The notes beneath the pieces are model-generated. The model was not told the origin of the DNA. It was given only the letters and a program-made list of their open reading frames with translations, and ran no database searches. A program made the translations under genes and the position numbers. From Actinomycetes bacterium (lineage in GTDB: Bacteria > Actinomycetota > Actinomycetes > Propionibacteriales > Propionibacteriaceae), in contig JAEVYS010000099.1 of assembly GCA_023392635.1 (NCBI GenBank), forward strand, positions 1 to 64,000: a DNA stretch of 64,000 nucleotides. Reading direction: 5' to 3'. Positions 42,281 through 50,335 of this stretch are shown piece after piece (position 1 is the stretch's first letter; each line of letters starts with the position of its first letter).

Positions 42281-43561
42281 TCAGCGTGCGGTGGTCGGAC
42301 GCTCGGTGGCGCGGATGTCGGACGGGCGCACGGTGAGCGCGAGGTAGGCGCAGGCGGCCAGGGACAGCGCGACGGCACCGTAGAACGTCGCCGGCAGCCC
42401 GGCCCGCTCCGCCACGATCCCGCCGAGGAGGGCTCCCAGCGGCATCAGCCCGAAAGCCAGGGTCCGGCTCGCTCCCCCGACCCGTCCCAGCAGGTTGCCG
42501 GGCACGAGGCGCTGGCGCAGCGACTGTGACACCACGTTGCCGATGGTGTTCGTGATCCCCACGAGCGTGACGGCGACGGCCACGGCCCAGGCGTTAGGCC
42601 AGAGCACGGGCACCAGCATCAGCAGGACGCTGGAGGTGAGCATGGTGAGCACCGTCGGCAGCTCTCCGAGCCGGGAGACGACGGCCTCCGCGAGCACCGA
42701 GCCCGCAACCGCGCCGAGCGCGAAGCCCAGCATCACCAGCGGGAACTGCGAGGGCGTCAGCCCCATCGCGGAGTTCGGCCCTACCGCCCACAGGACGAAG
42801 ACGGCGAAGTACGCGGTGCTGGCCAGGTTGAGCACGCTCGAGGTGATCACCAGCGGACGCATCACCCGGTGGGAGGCCAGGAAGAGCAGGCCCTCGCGCA
42901 CCTGCCCGAAAGCACCCGCGGGCGAGCCGTGGGACGCCCGGGCGCGGAAGTCGCCGCGCAGCCCCACCGCGAGGACGAGGGAGGCGAGGGCCGCGAGCGC
43001 GGCGGAGGTACCGAAGCCCAGCCCCGACCCCAGCACGACCAGGGCGCCGGCGAGCGGAGCGCCGAGGAACGCATTCGCCACCTGCTGCACGCCGATCACA
43101 CGCCCGTTCGCCGCCGACAGGCGATCGCTGGGCACCAGGTCGGGGACGATCGAGGTCGCACCCAGGTCGGCGAACACCTCGGTCGCCCCGTACACCAGCA
43201 CCAGGGTTACCAGGAGGGGCATGCTGAGCGCTCCGGCGAATCCCAGCGCCGCTCCCGCCGCGAGGACGGCCGCCCGCACCCCCAGGGCGAGCACCTGCAC
43301 CCGGCGCCGGTCGGCCCGATCGATCACGACTCCGGCGGCCAGGCCGAACACCAGCCACGGCAGCCAGGTCGCGGCCGAGAGCAGGGAGATCTGGATCGGC
43401 GAGGTCGTGAGGGACAGGGCGACCAGCGGGGCGAGCGTGCCCAGGATGCCGTCGCCGAGGTTGGCGAGGCCGGTGGAGAGGAGCTGGGCGCTGAACGGAC
43501 GTCCGAGCGGCTTGCGGACGGCGCGGCTCGGCGCGACCGTCGGGTCGAGAGTGGCAGACAT
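42281..43561 (-). CDS. MFS efflux transporter (DHA3/MFS_3 type)
   Basis: A 426-residue permease with 12 predicted helices. The inter-helix loop VVIDRADRRRVQ after helix 2 and the RQRLVPGNLLGRVGGASRTLAFGLMPLGALLGG region near helix 10-11 closely match the enterobactin-exporter/macrolide-efflux group and the frameshifted MFS gene at 18645. ATG 43559-43561 has AGGAGGAG 10 nt upstream. It is divergent from the ArsR-type gene, with operator boxes in between, so regulated drug or metabolite efflux is likely. Confidence 0.9.
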   Translation of the reverse strand: MSATLDPTVAPSRAVRKPLGRPFSAQLLSTGLANLGDGILGTLAPLVALSLTTSPIQISLLSAATWLPWLVFGLAAGVVIDRADRRRVQVLALGVRAAVLAAGAALGFAGALSMPLLVTLVLVYGATEVFADLGATSIVPDLVPSDRLSAANGRVIGVQQVANAFLGAPLAGALVVLGSGLGFGTSAALAALASLVLAVGLRGDFRARASHGSPAGAFGQVREGLLFLASHRVMRPLVITSSVLNLASTAYFAVFVLWAVGPNSAMGLTPSQFPLVMLGFALGAVAGSVLAEAVVSRLGELPTVLTMLTSSVLLMLVPVLWPNAWAVAVAVTLVGITNTIGNVVSQSLRQRLVPGNLLGRVGGASRTLAFGLMPLGALLGGIVAERAGLPATFYGAVALSLAACAYLALTVRPSDIRATERPTTAR

Positions 43562-43589
43562 ATCGGTGAACTCCTCCTACACTGGACCC

Positions 43590-44276
43590 ATGCAGAGGAA
43601 CCTCTGCAAAGACTTCTATGCAAAGGTATCTCTGCATATGACGGATGGCAAGACCCCAGACGCCGTTCCTTCCGAACGGCGGGCGACGCGTTCGGCGTCG
43701 GCGACCCCCGCGGCACTGAAGGCGTTCGCGCACCCCCTGCGCATGGCGATGTACGCCGAACTCCAGCGCCGCGGCTCGGCGACCGCCAGCCAGCTCGCGC
43801 GAGCGCTGGGCGAGAGCAGCGGCCAGACCAGCTACCACCTGCGGCAGCTGGAGCGGCACGGCTTCATCGAGGACGACCCTGACCGGACGGGCGGGCGCGA
43901 GCGCTGGTGGCGTGCCGTCGGCTTCTCGATGACCGAGCCGTCACTGGTCAACGACCCCGACACCGCCGGCCCCGTCCGCACGATCGTGCAGCAGGTGATC
44001 GCCGAGCGTGCTGCGGCCCTGACGGCCTGGTTCGACGCCTACCTGCCCGATGACACCGGCGGCGACCTGCTGAGTTCGTCCACCCTGTCGCTGACCGACG
44101 ACGAGGCGAAGGAGCTCAGTACCGAACTCAACGAGGTCCTCGACAGGATGGTCGGTCGCGCCCGCGGACGGCGTCCCCCCGAGGGCGCGGCGCGGTACCG
44201 CATCCATCTCGACGTCTTCCGACTCCCCGAAACCCCGCAAGCTGTCCGTTCGGAGCCGATGTCGGCTCCGAACTGA
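43590..44276 (+). CDS. ArsR-family winged-helix regulator
   Basis: A 228-residue regulator with its DNA-binding domain at about 30-100 (ALKAFAHPLRMAMYAELQRRGSATASQLARALGESSGQTSYHLRQLERHGFI). The C-terminal helical domain includes AERAAALTAWFDAYLPDD. Start ATG 43590 is chosen because TACACT (43578-43583) ends 6 nt before it. ATG 43638 (MTDGKTP) is the conventional alternative. The C-terminus (ETPQAVRSEPMSAPN) is encoded by a long palindrome, which also supplies the stop codon. It probably represses the divergent MFS gene and itself. Confidence 0.82.
   Translation: MQRNLCKDFYAKVSLHMTDGKTPDAVPSERRATRSASATPAALKAFAHPLRMAMYAELQRRGSATASQLARALGESSGQTSYHLRQLERHGFIEDDPDRTGGRERWWRAVGFSMTEPSLVNDPDTAGPVRTIVQQVIAERAAALTAWFDAYLPDDTGGDLLSSSTLSLTDDEAKELSTELNEVLDRMVGRARGRRPPEGAARYRIHLDVFRLPETPQAVRSEPMSAPN
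43591..43608. promoter_or_regulatory. operator box 1, perfect palindrome TGCAGAGGAACCTCTGCA
   Basis: An 18-bp perfect inverted repeat immediately downstream of the regulator's predicted transcription start and upstream of the divergent MFS ribosome site. Box 2 begins 28 nt further on. The regulator's first codons run through it, so binding would act as a roadblock as well as occluding the divergent promoter. Confidence 0.8.
43619..43636. promoter_or_regulatory. operator box 2, imperfect palindrome TGCAAAGGTATCTCTGCA
   Basis: The same half-site pattern TGCAxAGG...CTCTGCA as box 1, with changes in both inner halves. It ends 1 nt before the in-frame ATG 43638. Two related boxes suggest cooperative binding by the adjacent ArsR-type protein. 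Confidence 0.75.
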
Positions 44277-44286
44277 CAGCTTGCGG
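44235..44286. repeat. intergenic palindrome with CCGCAAGCTGTC arms
   Basis: 25-bp arms (44235-44259 and 44262-44286) with one mismatch and a 2-nt centre. It covers the last codons and TGA stop of the ArsR gene and lies just before the convergent glgC stop. It is a likely bidirectional terminator of a third sequence type. Confidence 0.8.
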
Positions 44287-44296
44287 GTGGGTCAGG

Positions 44297-45523
44297 TCAC
44301 CAGTTGCCGGGGACGGCCTCGTTCTTGGCGACAACGGTGATGCCGTTCTCGACGTAGAAGCCGCGGGCGCGGTCGTGCTCGGCGTTCACGCCGATCTCGA
44401 CGCCGTCGGGCACATGGACGTTCTTGTCGAGGATCGCCCGGCGCACCACGGCGTTGCGGCCGATGCGGCACCCGGAGTAGATCACCGACTCCTCGATCTT
44501 CGCCCACTTGTCGACCATGACGTTGGGCGAGAGCACCGACCGGTCGACGTCACCGCCGGAGATGATGCAGCCGGAGCCCACGATCGAGTCCTCCGCGGTA
44601 CCGCGCAGGGTGAACTTCGCGCCCGGCAGCTGGGCCTGCGAGGTCCAGATCGGCCACTTGCGGTTGTACAGGTTGAACTCGGGATCGACCGAGACCAGGT
44701 CCATGTGCGCCGCGTGGTAGGCGTCGATCGTGCCGACGTCCCGCCAGTAGTTGCGGTCCTTCTCCGTCGACCCGGGGACGTTGTTGGCCGTGAAGTCGTA
44801 GACCCCGGCGTTCCCGGCCGAGACGAAGGACGGAATGATGTTGCCGCCCATGTCGTGACGGGAGTCGTCGGTGGCCGCGTCCTCGTTGAGCGCCTCGACG
44901 AACGCCTTGCGGGTGAACACGTAGTTGCCCATCGAGGCGAACGACTCCTCCGGGCTGTCCGGCAGGCCGGGCGGGTCCTTCGGCTTCTCCAGGAACCGGC
45001 TGATCTTGCCCTCAGCCGTGGCATCGATGATGCCGAAGGCGCTGGCCTCCTTGCGCGGCACCCGGATGCCGGCGATCGTGGCGTCGAACCCCGAGTCGAT
45101 GTGGGCGTTCACCATGTCCTCGACGTTCATCCGGTAGATGTTGTCCGCCCCGAACACCACCACGTAGTCGGGTTCCTCGTCGTTGATCAGGTTCATCGAC
45201 TGGTAGATCGCGTCCGCGCTGCCCTGGTACCACTGCTTGCCGGTGCGCTGTTGCGCCGGGACGGACGTCACGTAGCTGCCCAGCAGCGGCGACATCCGCC
45301 ACGTCAGGGCGATGTGGCGGTCCAGGGAGTGCGACTTGTACTGCGTCAGGACGCAGATCTTGGTGAGGTCTGAGTTGGCCAGGTTCGACAGCACGAAGTC
45401 GATCAGCCGGTACGTGCCCCCGAAGGGAACCGCGGGCTTGGCCCGGTCAGCTGTCAACGGCATGAGTCGCTTGCCCTCGCCACCAGCGAGGACGATCGAC
45501 AGCACATTCGGTCCGCTAGTCAT
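44297..45523 (-). CDS. glgC: glucose-1-phosphate adenylyltransferase (ADP-glucose pyrophosphorylase)
   Basis: A 408-residue nucleotidyltransferase that makes ADP-glucose. The nucleotide loop LAGGEGKRLMPLTADRAKPAVPFGG is at the N-terminus, with YQGSADAIYQS, VVFGADNIYRM and the sugar-phosphate motif FLEKP following. A left-handed beta-helix ends the protein (GSGCIISGGDVDRSVLSPNV). ATG 45521-45523 is 6 nt after TAGGTT (45535-45530), hence leaderless. It is divergent from glgA, a common actinobacterial arrangement for glycogen or maltosyl-1-phosphate synthesis. Confidence 0.96.
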   Translation of the reverse strand: MTSGPNVLSIVLAGGEGKRLMPLTADRAKPAVPFGGTYRLIDFVLSNLANSDLTKICVLTQYKSHSLDRHIALTWRMSPLLGSYVTSVPAQQRTGKQWYQGSADAIYQSMNLINDEEPDYVVVFGADNIYRMNVEDMVNAHIDSGFDATIAGIRVPRKEASAFGIIDATAEGKISRFLEKPKDPPGLPDSPEESFASMGNYVFTRKAFVEALNEDAATDDSRHDMGGNIIPSFVSAGNAGVYDFTANNVPGSTEKDRNYWRDVGTIDAYHAAHMDLVSVDPEFNLYNRKWPIWTSQAQLPGAKFTLRGTAEDSIVGSGCIISGGDVDRSVLSPNVMVDKWAKIEESVIYSGCRIGRNAVVRRAILDKNVHVPDGVEIGVNAEHDRARGFYVENGITVVAKNEAVPGNW

Positions 45524-45661
45524 GCTCCGAACCTAGGACCTCGGGGGTGCTGCCACAAGGAAACGCGGGAAAAGGTGCGCCGGGTCTGAGGCTGGGATTC
45601 ACGCTGGAGGGGATCGCGCCAACCCATGCCCATCCGCGAGGTTCTGTGACACGATCGCGTC

Positions 45662-46858
45662 ATGGCACTTCGCGTCTCCATCCTCACCCGGGAGTACCCC
45701 CCGCACATCTACGGCGGCGCCGGCGTCCACGTCGGCCAGCTCGTGCCCCAACTGCGCAAGTTCACCGACTACGTCGAGGTCCAGTGCATGGGCGAGCCCC
45801 GCGAGGGGGCCACCGCGCACGCCGAGGACTTCCCGCCCGGCGCCAACGCCGCACTCCGCGTGCTCGGGGCGGACGTTGCCATGGCGAACGCCATCGGCGA
45901 CGTGGACGTGATCCACTCCCACACCTGGTACGCCAACTTCGCCGGACTGATCGGCTCCAAGTTCCGCGACGTGCCGCATGTGGTCACCTCGCACTCCCTC
46001 GAGCCGCACCGCCCGTGGAAGGCCGAGCAACTCGGGGGCGGCTACCGCGTCTCGTCGTGGGCGGAGAAGACGGCCTTCGAGGACGCCGCTGCGGTGATCT
46101 CGGTGAGCGAGGGGATGCGCGCCGACGTCCTCGACTCCTACTCGGACCTGGACCCCGACCGGGTCCACGTGGTGAAGAACGGCATCGACCCCGAGGAGTT
46201 CAAGCCCGACTTCGGCACCGACGTGGTCGACTCCCTCGGTGTCGACCGGGACCGCCCGCTGGTCGTCTTCGTCGGACGCATCACCCGGCAGAAGGGCCTG
46301 GTGCACCTGGTGCGCGCGGCGCAACAACTCGACCCGGACACCCAGTTGCTGCTGCTCGCCGGTGCGCCCGACACCCCGGAGATCGCCGCGGAGTTCGACA
46401 CCGCCTTCGCCGAGCTGAGCCGCGTGCGCGGCGGCAGCGTGAAATGGGTGCAGGAGATGCTGCCCCGGGCGTCGGTACGGCAGGTGCTCACCCACGCCAC
46501 CGTGTTCGCGTGCCCCTCGATCTACGAGCCGCTCGGCATCGTGAACCTGGAGGCGATGGCCTGCGAGACCGCCGTCGTGGCGTCCGCGGTCGGCGGCATC
46601 CCCGAGGTCGTCGTGGACGGCCAGACCGGAACCCTGGTGGCCTACGACCCGAAGCAGGCCGGCGATCCGGCGTTCGTCGCGCACTTCGAGGCCACCTTCG
46701 CCGCGGAGATCAACCGGATCACGCGCGACCCGGCTCTGGCCGAGCGCTACGGCAAAGCCGGACGCCAGCGCTGCATCGACGAGTTCTCATGGGAGAAGAT
46801 CGCGAAGGAGACCGTCGCGGTGTACGAGAAGGCGATCGCCTTCCACCACGGCCGTTGA
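45662..46858 (+). CDS. glgA: glycogen synthase, actinobacterial GlgA/GlgM type
   Basis: A 398-residue GT-B glycosyltransferase. TREYPPHIYGGAGVHVGQL at the N-terminus and VHVVKNGIDPEEF, FVGRITRQKGL and CPSIYEPLGIVNLEAMAC in the C-terminal domain carry the family's nucleotide-sugar contacts. The mycobacterial homologue GlgM uses ADP-glucose and glucose-1-phosphate to make maltose-1-phosphate, so the product here may be that rather than glycogen directly. CACGAT (45650-45655) ends 6 nt before ATG 45662, hence leaderless. The 138-nt gap to glgC holds both promoters and nothing else I can name. Confidence 0.92.
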   Translation: MALRVSILTREYPPHIYGGAGVHVGQLVPQLRKFTDYVEVQCMGEPREGATAHAEDFPPGANAALRVLGADVAMANAIGDVDVIHSHTWYANFAGLIGSKFRDVPHVVTSHSLEPHRPWKAEQLGGGYRVSSWAEKTAFEDAAAVISVSEGMRADVLDSYSDLDPDRVHVVKNGIDPEEFKPDFGTDVVDSLGVDRDRPLVVFVGRITRQKGLVHLVRAAQQLDPDTQLLLLAGAPDTPEIAAEFDTAFAELSRVRGGSVKWVQEMLPRASVRQVLTHATVFACPSIYEPLGIVNLEAMACETAVVASAVGGIPEVVVDGQTGTLVAYDPKQAGDPAFVAHFEATFAAEINRITRDPALAERYGKAGRQRCIDEFSWEKIAKETVAVYEKAIAFHHGR

Positions 46859-46879
46859 CCGGACCGGCACCCGGATGAC

Positions 46880-46910
46880 CGAGGGCCCCGGGGATTCCCC
46901 GGGGCCCTCG
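46880..46910. terminator. bidirectional GC-rich terminator after glgA
   Basis: Perfect 15-bp arms (46880-46894, 46896-46910; CGAGGGCCCCGGGGA and complement) around a single base. It lies 21 nt past the glgA stop and 18 nt from the end of the convergent DUF3117 gene. Confidence 0.85.
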
Positions 46911-46928
46911 ACGTTCGCGTGCCGTGCG

Positions 46929-47099
46929 TCAGGCGACGACGACGCCTTCCAGTGCAGCCTTCAACTCTGCCGCTTCCGTGGCGTTCATCTCGATCACCAG
47001 GCGGCCGCCGCCTTCCGCGGGGATGCGCATGGCGATCACGCGACCCTCCTTGGCCACCTCGATCGGCCCGTCGCCGGTCCGCGGTTTCATCGCTGCCAT
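46929..47099 (-). CDS. DUF3117 protein
   Basis: A 56-residue protein, MAAMKPRTGDGPIEVAKEGRVIAMRIPAEGGGRLVIEMNATEAAELKAAL, matching the compact DUF3117 family nearly universal in actinobacteria. It is predicted to be a small beta-rich domain with a C-terminal helix. Function is unknown. ATG 47097-47099 has GAGGT upstream. It is separated from the DivIVA-like gene by 115 nt of sequence in which I see no further feature. Confidence 0.9.
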   Translation of the reverse strand: MAAMKPRTGDGPIEVAKEGRVIAMRIPAEGGGRLVIEMNATEAAELKAALEGVVVA

Positions 47100-47214
47100 C
47101 GCATACCTCAATTTCTGGCTGGTTGTGGATCCAACTCTCCCATTATTCCATCCCGGGCAGACCGCCGCGGCACGCCCGGAAGAGCGCTCGTCCCGCGGGG
47201 TGTCGTGCCGGCGC

Positions 47215-47472
47215 TCAGGCTCCGGGAGCGTCGCCGGCGTCCAGCTGCCGGGCCAGGCGATCGAGCAACTCGTCCACCTGCTGCATCGAGTACCCGCGGG
47301 TCTCGACTCCGAACCGCAGGCCCCGGAGGTCCTCACCGGTGAGGTCTCCGTCGGGAACATGGGGACGCGGGGTGTCGGTGACGGTGGGCGGGAACTCGCC
47401 GAGCCGACCGGTCGACGCGACCGCGGCCAGCCCGAGGATCGCCACGGCGATCATCCACAGCACCCACTCCAT
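47215..47472 (-). CDS. small membrane-anchored DivIVA-domain protein
   Basis: An 85-residue protein. An N-terminal membrane helix (about 2-20, WVLWMIAVAILGLAAVAST), a Pro-rich linker, then a DivIVA-like motif (LRGLRFGVETRGYSMQQVDELLDRLARQLDAG, about 49-80) that in longer proteins starts the coiled coil. It may locate to curved membrane at poles or septa; that is inference. ATG 47470-47472 is 6 nt after TAGAGT (47484-47479), hence leaderless. Confidence 0.8.
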   Translation of the reverse strand: MEWVLWMIAVAILGLAAVASTGRLGEFPPTVTDTPRPHVPDGDLTGEDLRGLRFGVETRGYSMQQVDELLDRLARQLDAGDAPGA

Positions 47473-47489
47473 GGGCGAACTCTACCGAG

Positions 47490-48251
47490 TCACGACATCT
47501 GTGACGCCGTGCGGGGCTGGGTCACCTTCGGGCCGGGCCCGGTCGCCAGGGCGACCGCCTCCTCCGGATCGTCGGTCAGCTGCAGCAACGTGAGGTCGCC
47601 GGGGGCGATGTAGGCGCTGGCGAGCACGCCGTCCTGCAACCAGTCCAGCAGGGGTGTCCAGAAGGCGCTGCCGAAGAGCACGATGGGGAACGAGGTGACC
47701 TTGCGGGTCTGGACGAGCGTGAGCGCCTCGAACACCTCGTCGAACGTGCCGAAGCCGCCGGGCATCACCACGAAGCCCTGGGAGTACTTCAGGAACATCA
47801 CCTTGCGGGCGAAGAAGTAGCGGAAGTTGATGCCGAGCGAGACGTACTTGTTGAGTGCCTGCTCGAACGGAAGCTCGATGCCCAGGCCCACCGACACGCC
47901 GCCGGCCTCCAGCGCACCGCGGTTGGCCGCCTCCATGATGCCGGGCCCGCCGCCCGTGATCGTGGCGAAGCCCGCCTCGGCCAGGCCCTTGCCGATCCGC
48001 TGGGCAGCGACGTACATCGGGTCGCGACGGGGTGTCCGTGCCGAGCCGAACACGCCGATACCCGGCCCCAGTTCGGCGAGGGTGCCGAACCCTTCCACGA
48101 ACTCGGCCTGGATGCGCATGACCCGCCACGGGTCGGCGTGCACCCAGGCGCCGTCGCCCTTGTCGTTGAGGAGGCGCTGGTCGGTGGTGGTCGGCAGGAC
48201 CTGGTCGTGGCGCCGGATCACCGGGCCCTGCGTGCGCGTGCGTTTGCTCAC
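47490..48251 (-). CDS. LOG family protein (TIGR00730 Rossmann fold; cytokinin-type phosphoribohydrolase)
   Basis: A 253-residue protein. GIGVFGSARTP begins the Rossmann fold, GGGPGIMEAANRGA binds the nucleotide, and the diagnostic PGGFGTFDEVFE (about 168-179) carries the catalytic Glu. LOG enzymes release the base from N6-modified AMP; many bacterial members are general nucleotide 5'-monophosphate nucleosidases. GTG 48249-48251 follows TAGATT (48263-48258) by 6 nt, hence leaderless. Confidence 0.9.
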   Translation of the reverse strand: MSKRTRTQGPVIRRHDQVLPTTTDQRLLNDKGDGAWVHADPWRVMRIQAEFVEGFGTLAELGPGIGVFGSARTPRRDPMYVAAQRIGKGLAEAGFATITGGGPGIMEAANRGALEAGGVSVGLGIELPFEQALNKYVSLGINFRYFFARKVMFLKYSQGFVVMPGGFGTFDEVFEALTLVQTRKVTSFPIVLFGSAFWTPLLDWLQDGVLASAYIAPGDLTLLQLTDDPEEAVALATGPGPKVTQPRTASQMS

Positions 48252-48306
48252 GCGTGCAATCTATTGCCCCGGGCCCAACGCCGGAGGGCGGACGTGCGTC
48301 GCGCCT

Positions 48307-49362
48307 TCAGCCGAGCCAGCGAAGCAGTGCGTCCCGGCACGTGTACAGGTCGGCCACCGGGCAGAACTCGTCGTCGGCGTGGGCCTTGCCCGGGTCGGCG
48401 GGTCCGAAGTTCACGGCGGGGACGCCGAGCGCGCTGAACCGGGCCACGTCCGTCCAGCCGTACTTCGGCCCGGCCTGCCCGCCCACCGCGGCCAGGAACT
48501 CCTGCGCGATCGGACGGTCCAGGCCGGGCCTGGCGCCGGGGGCGACGTCGATGAACTCCAGCTCGTGGCCGGGGAACAGCGCGCGGCAGTGCGCCTTGGC
48601 ACCCGCCTCGTCGCGGTCGGGCGCGAACCGGAAGTTGACCGTGAGCGTGCCCGCATCCGGGACGACGTTGCCGGCGATCCCCCCGGAGATCGCGACGGCG
48701 TTGAGGCCCTCGCGGTAGACCAGCCCGTCCACCTCAACCTGCCGGGGCTCGTAGTCCGCCAGCCGCGAGAGCGGCTCGGCGAGGTCGTGGATCGCGTTGT
48801 GCCCCAGCCATGAGCGGGCGGAGTGGGCTGCCGTCCCGGAGGTGGAGAGGACGAAGCGCAGGGTGCCCTGGCAACCGCCCTCCACCCGCGCCGACGTCGG
48901 CTCCATCAGGACCGCGAAGTCCGCGGCGAGCCAGTCGGGATGTTCGCGCGCGACCCGGGTGAGCGAGTTCTGCTCGGCCGCGACCTCCTCGTGGTCGTAG
49001 AAGATCCACGTCACGTCCCGTGACGGGGCCGGAAGGGCCGCCGCGCAGGCCAGCATCACGGCCACGCCGCCCTTCATGTCGCAGGTGCCGCGCCCGTAGA
49101 CCCGGTCGCCGTCCCGCCGGGACGGCAGGTTGCCGGCGACGGGGACGGTGTCGAGGTGACCGGCGATGACGACGCGTTCGGCACGGCCCAGCAGGGTCCG
49201 GGCCACGACCGTGTCGCCGTCGCGCTGGACGTCCAGGTGCGGCTGTCGCCGCAGGGCGTCCGCGACCAGGTCGGCCAGCTCGCGCTCGTTGCCACTGACC
49301 GATTCCACGTCCACCACCTGTTGCAGCAGGGCCACCAGGTCACCGGTCAGGTCGAGGCTCAT
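48307..49362 (-). CDS. dapE: succinyl-diaminopimelate desuccinylase
   Basis: A 351-residue M20 metallopeptidase-family enzyme that removes succinate to give LL-diaminopimelate. Ligands and catalytic residues appear as AGHLDTVP, GTCDMKGGVA, YDHEEVAAE (general base Glu), LMEPTS and HADDEF near the end. The dimerisation domain starts at CQGTLRFVLSTSGTAAHSA. ATG 49360-49362 is 7 nt after TATTCT (49375-49370), hence leaderless. It is divergent from dapD, 42 nt apart, so the two can be co-regulated. Confidence 0.93.
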   Translation of the reverse strand: MSLDLTGDLVALLQQVVDVESVSGNERELADLVADALRRQPHLDVQRDGDTVVARTLLGRAERVVIAGHLDTVPVAGNLPSRRDGDRVYGRGTCDMKGGVAVMLACAAALPAPSRDVTWIFYDHEEVAAEQNSLTRVAREHPDWLAADFAVLMEPTSARVEGGCQGTLRFVLSTSGTAAHSARSWLGHNAIHDLAEPLSRLADYEPRQVEVDGLVYREGLNAVAISGGIAGNVVPDAGTLTVNFRFAPDRDEAGAKAHCRALFPGHELEFIDVAPGARPGLDRPIAQEFLAAVGGQAGPKYGWTDVARFSALGVPAVNFGPADPGKAHADDEFCPVADLYTCRDALLRWLG

Positions 49363-49404
49363 GGGCCGCAGAATAGCCTCAGGCACGCCCGGTAGGCTGA
49401 CCGC

Positions 49405-50328
49405 ATGACCCGACCCGCGCACGGCTGGGGCCTGGCTAGTGTCCATTCCTCCGGCCAGGTTCTCGACACCTGGTTCCCCGCACCCGCCCTCGGCGGCCCG
49501 GCCGACCGCGAGCCCCCCAAGGAGCTCGTGGCCGCGGCCATGCGTGACGACGAGCGCGACGTCCGCACCGAGCCGCTGCTGGTCGAGATCGACCTGGACG
49601 AACCGCCGGTGACGGTTCCGGACGCCTACCTGCGCCTGCACCTGTTCAGCACGCGGGCCTGTGCCCCGCGTTCGATCGACCTGACCGGACTGTTCAGCGT
49701 GCTGCCGAACGTGGTGTGGACCAGCTTCGGGCCGTGCGCCGTGGACGGCTTCGAGTCCGTCCGGCTCGCCCTCCTCTCCGTGCACGGGCGGGTCTCGGTG
49801 TACGGCGTCGACAAGTTCCCGCGGATGACCGACTACGTGGTGCCGTCCGGAGTGCGGATCGCCGACGCGGACCGCGTCCGGCTGGGCGCCCATCTCGCCC
49901 CCGGGACGACGGTGATGCACGAGGGGTTCGTGAACTACAACGCGGGCACGCTGGGCTCGTCGATGGTGGAGGGACGCATCTCGGCGGGCGTCATCGTGGG
50001 AGCCGGGTCGGACATCGGCGGCGGCGCCTCCATCATGGGCACGTTGTCGGGCGGCGGCCAGGAGCAGATCACGATCGGCGAGCGCTGCCTGCTCGGCGCG
50101 GAGGCCGGCGTGGGCATCTCCCTCGGTGATGACTGCGTGGTGGAGGCCGGCCTCTACGTCACCGCTGGAACCAAGGTGACGCTGCCCGGAGGTGCGGTCG
50201 TGAAGGCCGTCCAGCTGAGTGGGCGCGACGGGCTGCTCTTCCTGCGCAACTCCATGACCGGCGCGGTCGAGGCCCGGAACCGGCGGGGCTCGGGTGTCGA
50301 GCTGAACTCCGCACTCCACGACAACTGA
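49405..50328 (+). CDS. dapD: tetrahydrodipicolinate N-succinyltransferase
   Basis: A 307-residue acyltransferase of the actinobacterial DapD type. The N-terminal domain includes DVRTEPLLVEIDLDEPPVTVPDAYLRLHLFSTRACAP. The C-terminal left-handed parallel beta-helix shows hexapeptide repeats (VRLGAHLAPGTTVMHEGFVNYNAGTLGSSMVEGRISAGV). It adds succinate from succinyl-CoA in the lysine and diaminopimelate pathway. ATG 49405 is 6 nt after TAGGCT (49393-49398), hence leaderless. The next gene starts 7 nt downstream. Confidence 0.95.
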   Translation: MTRPAHGWGLASVHSSGQVLDTWFPAPALGGPADREPPKELVAAAMRDDERDVRTEPLLVEIDLDEPPVTVPDAYLRLHLFSTRACAPRSIDLTGLFSVLPNVVWTSFGPCAVDGFESVRLALLSVHGRVSVYGVDKFPRMTDYVVPSGVRIADADRVRLGAHLAPGTTVMHEGFVNYNAGTLGSSMVEGRISAGVIVGAGSDIGGGASIMGTLSGGGQEQITIGERCLLGAEAGVGISLGDDCVVEAGLYVTAGTKVTLPGGAVVKAVQLSGRDGLLFLRNSMTGAVEARNRRGSGVELNSALHDN

Positions 50329-50335
50329 GCCGTCC

